From: a virus
DNA: 33,565 nucleotides
Virus record (IMG/VR): IMGVR_UViG_3300020442_002669
Coordinates: 1-33,565 of that record
Direction: 5' to 3' (one strand)
Position numbers and translations under genes: made by a program. The notes beneath the pieces are model-generated. The model saw nothing but the letters and a program-made list of their open reading frames with translations. It had not been told where the DNA came from and made no database searches. Of this stretch, positions 9,701 to 18,700 are shown in pieces (the first letter of the stretch is position 1; every line of letters begins with the position of its first letter).

Positions 9701-12700
9701 CTTTCATAAATGTTAGTTCCATAGAATCTTGTAGGTGACAGATATGATCCTTCTTTATGATTGGAAGAAGCAATTCTAAAAGTGCCTGTATTATCAAATG
9801 TGCGAACCTGATCTCCTGTTATATCTGTTTGTGCAGTTTCGCCTACCTGGAAAGTTCCAGATATCATCTGTATTTTGATTAGTTTATTAAAACAAAAATC
9901 AGATACATCAATTCCATCAAAGTATGGATACATCTTTGTAAATGGTTTTAGTCCACTACAAACAAATTCAATATTAATGGACCTCATTACAGTATCAAGT
10001 TCACGACTAACAATTCGTTCACCTAATGATTCAGTTTGAATACTTTCAGAAACTGAATATTGCAATCCATCTCTAGTTTGATTAAGTTCTATATTATTTG
10101 TTGTAGTAATGGTTCCCCATGCACCTGCAGTAGTATCATTTCTATCAGTTGTTGTGGTTATCTCTTGAGAATTAATACCTGTCGTTTCCCAAGAATTCCA
10201 AAGAACAGGACTTACTCCAGATCTTAAACCATCACCTGAATCTACAATATCAACCTGTAAAGCACTTGCAATGGCTTCAAATGATCCATCAAGAGTTACG
10301 TTATTTGGTTGAATAACTCTAGTATCAATCCAAACATCTGTGTCTGGATTTAATTGAATAGATCCAGTGTAATCTCTCACAAGATATGGAGTAACACTTA
10401 TTATTCTGGTTGCGAAAGGTTGCTTTAACCAACTTACATCACTATAGTTTAGTGTTAGTAAATCACCAGTCCTCCTCATATTATTAGCAAGTAATCCAGT
10501 ATATCTGTAATCTTGCTTTTGATTTACAGTTACTTGAGCAGAATTATTCAAACTATCATTTGAAACTTCAAGTTTCATATGAGTAGTGTTATGAGAGGGT
10601 CTAAGAATACCTTTTTTAGTATCAATACTATTTCTTACACCTCCAGAAACATCTTGTGCTTTTAGTGTAGTGAAGTTGTCTACAAAAAATCCAGATTTAA
10701 ATCTATTAAGTCCAGTTCCATCATCTACAAATAAGTTTTCTGTATTTGCTTCAAGTAATGATAAACTAGTTATTTTTTCAACCGTTTGTAAACGCTTATC
10801 TATTTTTGAAATATCTTTCATTTGATATCTCTTATGCTCGGTTAATCTTATTTGAGCATCTTTTACTGAATAGAGGTATGGTGGAAGGAATACATCAGCA
10901 ACTCTCATAGAACCAGGAACGGGTTCTATTATTTTTGGATCATCTTTTGAAGTTCCAGAAACGACCGAGAATACTCCATTTTTATCTACAAAAATACTAT
11001 CATATCTTGGTAGATAATAGGAGAAGTTTAAAGTTAAGGAGTCTGATTTAGAAATTACATGAGGTGTGCTATGAAGTCCAGAAGAAAAATCTCTTCCAAA
11101 AAACTCAAATGGTGATCTTATTCCTCCTGCTAAAGTATAAGTATTAACTCTAGGTCTAAGATCAACTAAATCTGTTACTCTAAGTCCATTAATTTTTGGA
11201 ATTTCCTTACCATAATCAAATGCAGAATAAGATTCTACTGTTGTAATATCTCCAGAATCTGAAGGATCATAATATCCTCTAGAGAAGAATACTTTTAGTT
11301 TTCTAGAAGGTGCTTCAACTCCAGGGTTTCTTACTAACTTTGAATATCCATAATATCCTAATTGTTGTCCTCCTTCCAATGTATAAGATGATGTAATATC
11401 TTTACTATTGAATACTATTGAACTAATTTTTGCAGAAACAGAAGATGATTTAAAATCTATAATCTCTTCTAGTAAAAAGACTTTACTGTTTTGATAGACG
11501 AATTTAGATTGAGTATCGTTTATACTTCCTAGATATTTCGCAATTGCCCCAGAAGTTCTTCCAACAATTTGCTCACCTACGAGGAAATCTGTAGTAGTTC
11601 CAGTAGATCCAGATATATCTGTTAATGTCATTAACGGAGCTTCTGGATCGGCAGTATTAATAGACTCATAAATTGCATGTATTTCTACAACATCTGGGTG
11701 AACTAATCCAATTTCTTCATCTTGTACTCTAGTTCCATATGGATAATTGTCATAAATTAATCCATCATTTAAACTATTTTGAGTGCTTCCAGATGCTTTA
11801 TTTGAAGACGCTGATATAATAGTAGATCCAACAATTTCTTTAAGTTTCTTTTTAGAGGAAACATTAGTCTTCCTCATAGTCGCTATGAGTCTACAAGTAC
11901 TATTAGATCCTAAGTTATTAATCTTTAGTTCTGTTGATCCCTGTGTAAATTGGAATTTATCTGCGGTTAAAACTTCATAAGTATTGTCACTTCTAATTAA
12001 AGTATATCTATCTTCATCAAAAGGTAAAAAAGTTTCATTTGCGTTTGCAGAAATAATACCAGTAGAATTTGATGTAATTGTTACACTAAATTCTCTTCTT
12101 ATTACTATACTGCTATTATTAAATTCTACAGAGGCAACATTCGGTTTAGGAAATGCACTAAACAAAGAATTATTATCTGCTGGATTTCCTGTATATTCGG
12201 TCTTAGAAAGTTTTGACTCTAAGACTTTAAAGTCACTTACAACCAGTTGACTAGATGGTAGAGTACCATAATTTACCCCAGTTACAGTAGTAACTTCATC
12301 GACAAATATTGTTATTAGAGTCTTGGATGAAACTACTGCATATGTTGGATCAGATTGTCCAGGAGTACTAAAACTTACAATGTCTCCAGTTTTAATTTTT
12401 TGAATTTTTTCTGGACTAATAGTTACTTCTGAAGTACTACCAACTTTAGCTGCAATAGTAGCGGAACCAACATTTAGTTTAAGACTCTGAATTACATCTG
12501 CATTAAAATTTGCTCCAGATGTATTTGAGAAAATTGACTTTACATCAGAATATCCATATCTGGTAATACCAGTAATATATCTTCTATCAAAGTTTTCATT
12601 TTCATCTGCTTCATCAGTAAGAATTCTAATTGGTTCATTTGCAACAAATTCTCCTTCAATGCTATAAAGAGTTAATGATGTAGAATTAGTGACTGAACTT

Positions 12701-14196
12701 CTTAGGTATGCTGTTGCTCCAGAATTCTCACCAATAATTTTAGATGGTACATCTAATGAAATACTTGTATTAATAGTTACAACTGTGTATAGTTGAACAT
12801 CAAATAATGAGATATTCCATCTATTAGAATCAGGTGTGGAAGAGTCGTAACTTCCACTATCTAGATAAAAATCATATGCTCTAGCAACACCTATCTCAGT
12901 TCCAGATCGTGCGCTGTCACTAGATCCAATTCTAGTGTTCTGTAAATAAAGAACCTCTGTAGTATTAAATCCTAATTGAGGAGCACCGTATGCTCTATTG
13001 ACCATTAGTGATGGTCCAAAATCGAAATTAACTGCTTGACCAGTTACAGTTTTGGCTACTCTAGGTTTGTTTATATCTACAAAAGAGTGTGATATTGTCT
13101 CCACCTCATATCCTTTCACATAAGCTTTTCCTGGACTTATCTTATAAGTAGCAAGAGATTCATCAGGAGAATTTCCAGATCTAGTTGTTTCTCCAAGTTT
13201 ATAAATTCCATCAGAATTTAAACCATCATTTAAAGTATTTTTTAGAGAAAGATTAAAAGATTTTACATAATAATCTCCAGATTCATCATATGTTCTTCTA
13301 GCGAGTTCTTCACCAATAATATTATAATCTGTTTTAGTTTCTACTTTTAATAATTCACCATCTCTAACTTCCGCTAGTTGAATAAAATTCTTATCATCAA
13401 AATCATCTAAAGTTTTCTTATCAAGTGTTGCAGTAATTTTAAGTCTATCAGCACCTGGAGCAGAGAAATTACTAAACCCTTTGGCATTATCTGTTAAACT
13501 AGAATCGTCATAATAATTTACAAGACTCTCTTCGATACTGAGTCCTAATCTATAACTTGCAAATCCATCGTACTGATTGAGAATTAAAATATCATTGTGT
13601 ACCTTTACAAAATGACCTCTAATAAAATAAATTCCTTCTTCAATAGTAAATGCTGATGATGGAGAAACTGCATTTACTATTTTTGTAGAAGCAAATCCTT
13701 CACCAACAGAAATAAAGACATTAGAAGTTACTTCTATAGCAGTGGTTGCTTCAAGAACTTCATTATCAAAGAAGTTTATTTGAGTTCCGTCAGTAGAAGT
13801 ATCAATGTATGAAACATATAACGTTAAAGAGTTTCTTTCTGATTGCTGCTCTTCAATAATATCTAAGATTTTAGCAGTAACTCCAGAACTTCTTCCTTTA
13901 ATAGTTAAACCAACTAGTTGATCTGTATATGAGATTACTGGAATTCCTGCAAATAATGAATTAATCTCTACAGCAACAACATCAATATAGTTTGTTTGAC
14001 CTGGAATTACAACAGATCCTTCTTTGAAGAAATGACTTCCAAAGCGTTCAACTTGATTCTGAAGTATCGTTTGTAGAGTAGTTAATTCTCTAGCCTGAAT
14101 AGGGTATGATGGTTTGAATAAAACCTTATGAAAATTTTTGTCCTCATCAAAATCATCAAAATAAGGACTTACATTAAGATTAGTTTCTTGAGGCAT
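6754..14196 (-). CDS. Giant DUF4815 tail/baseplate structural protein (2,480 aa)
   Basis: Very large virion protein in the slot of gp9-gp12 between gp8 and gp13. The N-terminus (SPYFDDFDEDKNFHKVLF, PIQARELTTLQTILQNQVERFG, GSVVIPG) matches the DUF4815 domain, which I associate with baseplate-attached phage proteins. The middle is beta-rich, with repeated G-S/T-SGA motifs (GRSSGVTA, GENSGATA, GRTSGAIA, GLTSGAEA). At 1655-1674 lies a proline tract (ten P, R, then PPLPPQPPG), immediately followed by DPLAQTF. Around 1900-1990 are GxxYxxxP-type units and at about 2094-2165 an IDGE...R...H module, both shared with neighbouring genes. The C-terminal part ends in a discoidin-like TEFRIKIVGS strand. 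The start is five bases after gp8, and its stop overlaps the next gene. Inferred: wedge-to-fibre connector or side fibre. Domain call good; T4 equivalence (gp9/gp10) uncertain. Confidence 0.85.
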   Translation of the reverse strand: MPQETNLNVSPYFDDFDEDKNFHKVLFKPSYPIQARELTTLQTILQNQVERFGSHFFKEGSVVIPGQTNYIDVVAVEINSLFAGIPVISYTDQLVGLTIKGRSSGVTAKILDIIEEQQSERNSLTLYVSYIDTSTDGTQINFFDNEVLEATTAIEVTSNVFISVGEGFASTKIVNAVSPSSAFTIEEGIYFIRGHFVKVHNDILILNQYDGFASYRLGLSIEESLVNYYDDSSLTDNAKGFSNFSAPGADRLKITATLDKKTLDDFDDKNFIQLAEVRDGELLKVETKTDYNIIGEELARRTYDESGDYYVKSFNLSLKNTLNDGLNSDGIYKLGETTRSGNSPDESLATYKISPGKAYVKGYEVETISHSFVDINKPRVAKTVTGQAVNFDFGPSLMVNRAYGAPQLGFNTTEVLYLQNTRIGSSDSARSGTEIGVARAYDFYLDSGSYDSSTPDSNRWNISLFDVQLYTVVTINTSISLDVPSKIIGENSGATAYLRSSVTNSTSLTLYSIEGEFVANEPIRILTDEADENENFDRRYITGITRYGYSDVKSIFSNTSGANFNADVIQSLKLNVGSATIAAKVGSTSEVTISPEKIQKIKTGDIVSFSTPGQSDPTYAVVSSKTLITIFVDEVTTVTGVNYGTLPSSQLVVSDFKVLESKLSKTEYTGNPADNNSLFSAFPKPNVASVEFNNSSIVIRREFSVTITSNSTGIISANANETFLPFDEDRYTLIRSDNTYEVLTADKFQFTQGSTELKINNLGSNSTCRLIATMRKTNVSSKKKLKEIVGSTIISASSNKASGSTQNSLNDGLIYDNYPYGTRVQDEEIGLVHPDVVEIHAIYESINTADPEAPLMTLTDISGSTGTTTDFLVGEQIVGRTSGAIAKYLGSINDTQSKFVYQNSKVFLLEEIIDFKSSSVSAKISSIVFNSKDITSSYTLEGGQQLGYYGYSKLVRNPGVEAPSRKLKVFFSRGYYDPSDSGDITTVESYSAFDYGKEIPKINGLRVTDLVDLRPRVNTYTLAGGIRSPFEFFGRDFSSGLHSTPHVISKSDSLTLNFSYYLPRYDSIFVDKNGVFSVVSGTSKDDPKIIEPVPGSMRVADVFLPPYLYSVKDAQIRLTEHKRYQMKDISKIDKRLQTVEKITSLSLLEANTENLFVDDGTGLNRFKSGFFVDNFTTLKAQDVSGGVRNSIDTKKGILRPSHNTTHMKLEVSNDSLNNSAQVTVNQKQDYRYTGLLANNMRRTGDLLTLNYSDVSWLKQPFATRIISVTPYLVRDYTGSIQLNPDTDVWIDTRVIQPNNVTLDGSFEAIASALQVDIVDSGDGLRSGVSPVLWNSWETTGINSQEITTTTDRNDTTAGAWGTITTTNNIELNQTRDGLQYSVSESIQTESLGERIVSRELDTVMRSINIEFVCSGLKPFTKMYPYFDGIDVSDFCFNKLIKIQMISGTFQVGETAQTDITGDQVRTFDNTGTFRIASSNHKEGSYLSPTRFYGTNIYERDSNVSSEYSTNSTTLNIDTFSLSEETEVDFNGNLVVGAIIRGLTSGAEARIVSTDLISDEVGSLTGSFRVPDPTVSGYPIFETGRSTLRLTNSNTNSEIPGSIQSFAEAIFYSQGSTDVSQNTTLSIRNAEVEVNTDFTESQNINFPIILDQQAVPPPPPPPPPPRPPLPPQPPGRDPLAQTFTVWDDSGIFVTKVDLFFKSKAEKLPVMVEIREVELGLPSKKILPFSKVDLLPEQINISDDSSVSTTVAFKAPVYLESKREYALILLSDSTDYEVWISQMGEIDVSTLSNNQNQILVSSQPILGSLFKSQNASTWTPSQYEDLKFEIYRAEFSTNPGSVQLLNSKPTKLAESTKNDPLRIESSRVRVSTSSTITSTDFDYGSTIYQTRTGVGTATGTVVGYGGSITQFVVTGVGVGYTPGAGSFTYSNISLTTKSGKGVNATADITVTGGVIANAVISGGNGGSGFNVGDVLSVPSLGNNPVGVNGVLTVSDVLSRKEIEIDEIQGEFVQSGTYQLEYLNSGLTKTPLNGGAVYISDAPVTVTDGTHIKIHHKNHGMYSNVNIVSLKDVQSDIQPVTLSSDYLVDAVGNIPVSNTVNFRTFENLPISPLNPGYVKIDGELLSYTGYTNTELTGVQRAQDSTKAQSHYSGSFVSKYELGSISLRRINKTHDLRDVTLSDPITKDSYYIKIDMGTRSDLKLNKTLSSIGGQEVKISYNKLYDAITPSINEMIPAKTNISYTMSSVTGTSIGSNKSSWQAAPLTFVQNNKINYLESTRVLGSANNETQFLGDFAYNKSIVFNATFSTLNSKLTPIIDLARTDIVLISNIVNNPNVNYAEDASVASITEDPHLFTYVTKPIILQNPASGIKVILDAYLNEDSDLRVFYSTGGSNRFVPFPGYRNYNSSTGIDPSISDGTSDLNIKKSDAYSFEPGPSEFIEHEYTIDDISSFTEFRIKIVGSTDNSSYVPQVRNLRAIALGAL
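9175..9234 (-). repeat. Polyproline hinge coding tract (ten consecutive prolines)
   Basis: Codes for ten consecutive prolines, one arginine, then PPLPPQPPG within the DUF4815 protein. The plus (template) strand is correspondingly G-rich, with several runs of three to five G separated by single T or A. The tract divides a beta-repeat N-terminal two thirds from a C-terminal third that begins DPLAQTF, as expected of a stiff linker. Confidence 0.85.
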
Positions 14197-14201
14197 GATA
14201 C

Positions 14202-15761
14202 TTAGAACTGTAGTATAACTTTAATTAATTCTTTTTGGTTCTGTGACCTTGTAATCGGAGGTCTGTTGTCAACGTAAATTATATTGCCCGAATATTTTTC
14301 AACTTCCGGATTTGCAAGACCATTTACAAAACTTTGCCCGAGATTATATGTCCTATTATTTATCTGCATCGTTGAACCAGTAAACGCAGTGTCAATTTGA
14401 AGAATGATATCTCCACCGTTACCACGAACATTTATTGATCCACCTGTAGCGGGAGTGTTAGTAAAAGAATATCGATCTAAACCATAAGTTGGTTCATATG
14501 TGATTGTCCCTCCATATCCAACTCCGTGAGTATATCTATCATTCCAATATTTTAATATTCCAGTAGCTTTATTATATGAAACTACTCTTCCCATAGCAGT
14601 TTGGCCAGCACCAACAGTTTGTTCAACTACACTATCCTCATCAAAAGATACATTATTAAATCCATCTCCAACTAACTTAATTGCTGCTATAGAACTAGCT
14701 TTATCCAAAGTCAAAATATCGGTCGAATTATACACCGTTGGATTTTGAATAAGACCAACTCTTGAAATTTGATTTTCTAAGATAAAATCTGGATTTTCTA
14801 AATCATTTTCTATAGATGAGAAGACCATTACATTGAAGGCACCAAGTTCATTGTAAATATCAGCACCATGTCCCCCTTTGGGAGGAATCATAACTTCAAA
14901 TGAAGGTTCTAAAACATTCACAGGTAATCCACCACTAACATAGTCCACAATCCCATAAGTATATCCAGATCCCCCACTAGTAATTACAATTCTATCAACT
15001 TTAGAATCATTTCCAATTACGATTGATGCCTCTCCACCAGTTCCATCACCCTTAATAGGAATATTAGTGTAAATTACATTTGCAGTTCCTAATCCAACTC
15101 CACGATTTTTAATTAAAATATTTTTTAGTTGACCACTAGATTCTGCATGATTTCTTACATCAGCAGTATTTGAATTAGTTTCCCAATTATTTGGGACTGG
15201 GATATAATTTGTAGAGTCAAATTTTATAATTTCACTTGGTTTTATTGTGTAGAGATATTTCCAAATATATCCATCTCCACTTAAACCAGCTGCTTTTGGT
15301 TCTAGATCAGTAAATGTTGGTTGATCTAGTGAAGGTCTACCATCTGGATGTTCTGGATCCGTTCCATTACTTAGACAAATATAAACCCTATAATCTTCAT
15401 TAACAACATAATAATTTGAAGCATACAAACTTGAAGAATTTGAAGAGTTTGATAAATTAGTTCTACTAATATCATTTCTATACATGTCATAGACATTTTC
15501 TCTTGTCCAGACATTTTTTTGAACTACATGCCGTACATCATCACTATTAATTTTCTTTACTGCAATAATAGTATCCCAATAATCATTCTCTTCATTACCA
15601 TTATCTTTTGGTGCTGGAGGAGTTACATTCCAATTTGAATCATAATCATATGGATTTGGCAATCCAATAAAAGAATAAAATGAATTATTAGAATCCCTCA
15701 CAGAATTTACAAAATTCTTCGCATTTAATATTCTTAATTGATCCGTAATTATTGCAGCCAT
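14202..15761 (-). CDS. 8: Baseplate wedge protein gp8
   Basis: Baseplate wedge subunit that in T4 joins gp7, gp6, gp10 and gp25 in each of the six wedges. The N-terminal ~190 residues are typical of cyanophage gp8: ITDQLRILNAKNFVNSV, SFIGLPNPY, then KNVWTRENVYDMYRND, NYYVVNEDYRVYICLSNG and GYIWKYLYTIKPSEIIKFDS. At about 207-280 are units with NRGVGLG and TSGGSGYTYG cores, resembling the gp14 repeats. The length is 519 aa against 334 in T4, so the growth is in these inserts. A late-promoter-like octamer lies 16 bases upstream, overlapping the stop of the preceding giant gene. That could restart transcription after 12 kb. It is followed after five bases by the DUF4815 gene. Identification firm. 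Confidence 0.9.
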   Translation of the reverse strand: MAAIITDQLRILNAKNFVNSVRDSNNSFYSFIGLPNPYDYDSNWNVTPPAPKDNGNEENDYWDTIIAVKKINSDDVRHVVQKNVWTRENVYDMYRNDISRTNLSNSSNSSSLYASNYYVVNEDYRVYICLSNGTDPEHPDGRPSLDQPTFTDLEPKAAGLSGDGYIWKYLYTIKPSEIIKFDSTNYIPVPNNWETNSNTADVRNHAESSGQLKNILIKNRGVGLGTANVIYTNIPIKGDGTGGEASIVIGNDSKVDRIVITSGGSGYTYGIVDYVSGGLPVNVLEPSFEVMIPPKGGHGADIYNELGAFNVMVFSSIENDLENPDFILENQISRVGLIQNPTVYNSTDILTLDKASSIAAIKLVGDGFNNVSFDEDSVVEQTVGAGQTAMGRVVSYNKATGILKYWNDRYTHGVGYGGTITYEPTYGLDRYSFTNTPATGGSINVRGNGGDIILQIDTAFTGSTMQINNRTYNLGQSFVNGLANPEVEKYSGNIIYVDNRPPITRSQNQKELIKVILQF

Positions 15762-15776
15762 TTGTGAGTTTTTAGT

Positions 15777-15784
15777 TATTTATT
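15777..15784 (-). promoter_or_regulatory. Candidate T4-like late promoter before gp8 (AATAAATA)
   Basis: Minus-strand AATAAATA within TAATAAATAA, 16 bases before the gp8 ATG and overlapping the stop codon of the giant upstream gene. It matches T4 late consensus TATAAATA at seven of eight positions. Its place after a 12-kb gene makes a fresh initiation point plausible. Confidence 0.5.
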
Positions 15785-18700
15785 AGGGATTGTAGTTTTT
15801 AAAGTTTAAGAATGCTTTTCTTCTAACAACAGGTAAATCATCAACATTAGTCATATTATTTGGGAATCCAAATGAATAGTTTCTAAGTTTTCTATCAGTT
15901 CCAATTATTCTACCCCAACTATAAGAACCAAAGTAATATGGATCGGGAGCAGAATCTAAATCGGTCAATACACTACCATAACCATTAACACTAACGGTTA
16001 CACTTAAATTGCTATAATCACCAATAGTAAATTCAATACCATCATTAACTGTAATATCTCCAGTTGTATCAATCATAGTTGCAGAAGCAACTTCAGTATT
16101 TACACTGATTACTTGAGTAGTTGATACGATATTATCACCAACTTCAGCATCAATTACCTTGTATATATTATCAATAAAAGAACTGGATTGGAATAATAAA
16201 TTACTGTCATCATCTAAACTATTTAACCCACTTCCAACATTAGAATTACTGACTCTAAAATAATAACCTTTTTCTAATCTTGAAGTAGTAGCAGCAAATC
16301 CAGAGATAGACTTATCTCTTAAGATAGAATCTCCTGGAATTTCTAATTGAAATTTTAGTCCAGTTGTTGCACCAGTGACTGATGTTGCTGCAACCCCAAC
16401 AATATTCCCATAATCACCAAAGTATTCCACATCTGTTAGAGTTTCTGCTTTTAAATCGGGTTGATTTACAGTTATTGTTGGTGGAGTTATGAAACTAGTT
16501 CCTGTCTGTGCAATACTTACACCTACAATAGATCCATCTGTATCATTGACAGTTGCAACTAATAAAGGAACTTGACTAGAAGCAGTACCAACATTAGTTT
16601 CTACACTAATTATAGGCGGATAAGAATATCCAGTTCCACCATTAACAATAGTAATTTGATTAATAAATCCATTAGAATCTAATCCTGCAATTAGTTGTGC
16701 TCTTGTACCTTCAAATTTTGAAACAACTTCAACAGTTTTACGCTTTTCATCAACTGCATTCTCTTTTTCACTACTAAAAAATGGAAGTAAAGTATCTACA
16801 AATATATGAGTAGAACCAATACCAACACTATTAATAACATTACATGTAGGATAAATCTGAGGTTCAAGACCAACTCTATCCTTTGTATATACGGTATTAC
16901 CGGCCACAATGTCATTTCTTTGCTTACACCACATCAGTGGGCGCTCTAAATCAAAGTCAGTGCTAATTCCTGCTCCAGAATATGGATTGGTAATAACACT
17001 ATCAATAGATTGTATTACTTGTACTCTTCTTTCATTCTCTTGATAATAGAAGTCATCACTATTAATAGTTACATGATCTCCAGGTTCTATAGTTTCAATA
17101 ATATCATTGAATACAACATCAATATCAGGAGTTCCTTTATAGAATAGAATTTCACATCTATCTCCTTTTTTAGGTGCTTCTGCAAATGTTATGTAACTTC
17201 CACCCTCAAATTTATATCCAACATCTGGTCTCTGTAAAATATTATTGACAAAAACTAATAAGGTCATCTTTAGATCAATATTAGATCCTTTTCTTGTAAC
17301 TATTGGATATACTTCACCATTAAATGCTAATGGGAATGTAAATCTTTGACCATTAAACATATTATCAATATAATCTAATGGAGTAAATTCTCCCATAGAC
17401 CATCCAGAGAACTTATCAATATAAACTCTATCTAAAGTGATTTGTAGTTCGTTGAAAGTCTTACTGGTGTCTACAGGAATTCCATAATCACCATCAGTTG
17501 GTATTGTTAGAACCTCTAGATTATCATAAGAATAACCATAATTTTTAATTTCAAAACTTTCTATAGTTCCATCTTGACTTACTATAATGTCTGCAGTTGC
17601 TTGTGTACCAATACCATTTACTGGAGAAGATGAACTATAAATTAAAGGAATATTATCATAAGTTTTTGGTTCATCAATAACAACAACTGGTGGATATACT
17701 TCACTTGATACATTTATTGGATTTGTAATAGTAACACTATAAACACGTCCATCAGCTACGTTAGCATAACCAACAACTACATCTAATGTTGATTCATAAT
17801 CATCGGAAGATATACCAACTAATTTGACTGCAATTGATTGATCTTGTTGTGAAGGTCTGTATCCAGATCCAGAAGACTCAATACTAATAGACACAAGGTC
17901 ATTAGATAGGTTATAAACTGCAGTTCCTCCAGCACCAGATAGTGGTTGATATCCAGTAGCATCATTACTAGAAATTTGTTGAATAACACCACCAACAGGA
18001 ATATTGAAGGTGTTTATATCATAATCTTGATTATTATCATCTGTAACGAAGAAAATAGTACTAATTCCAGTTCCTCCAATATAGTAAGATCCTTCAATCG
18101 CAGGATTTCCATCTCTCTTTGGAATTTGGAATACATCCTTAATAAGGACAACTGCATTCATATCTTGTACATCATGTACATTATACTCATTAGATTTTAT
18201 GAGTAGATTATCACTACGTAGTTTAAATTGAGAAGAAATATCATCAAAAATATAGTTTTCTCTATAAGTAGTATTTGCAGTTCCAACTTCACCAGATCTA
18301 AAGAATACTCTTCCGTAGAAACTAGAACTAGTTTGTATTCCAGTGAAGTCTATTTCATCAGGATCAGTTGTTTCTTGAGGTGTTAGACTTATTGGATCTC
18401 CAACAAAAGTCATAAAGTTTTCATGAACATTGTAATTTCCACTATACTTTCTAACTTCGGATCCTGATAAGTGAGATGCAATTCCAATATTCATCCAATC
18501 TCTTCTTACTCTACAGAGATTAGTAATATTACCAACACCAACATCATCAATTAGCATGTACTCATTATCAATCTTAACCAAATCACCAGTATAAATTGAT
18601 CCAATACCACTTAAACTAATGAATGAAGTTGTATCATTAATATTTGAAGAAAGTGTAGTTTTAATTGGTGTAATAGATATTGGAGATTGAATTATATTAT

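Noticed and set aside
11783-12250. Two plus-strand frames opposite the DUF4815 gene
   Set aside because: Antisense shadows of a continuous gene; no ribosome sites and no recognisable content.
14353-14362. Late-promoter-like ATAAATA matches inside coding regions (also near 4386)
   Set aside because: They lie inside gp8 and gp14 with no downstream start nearby; expected by chance in AT-rich DNA.
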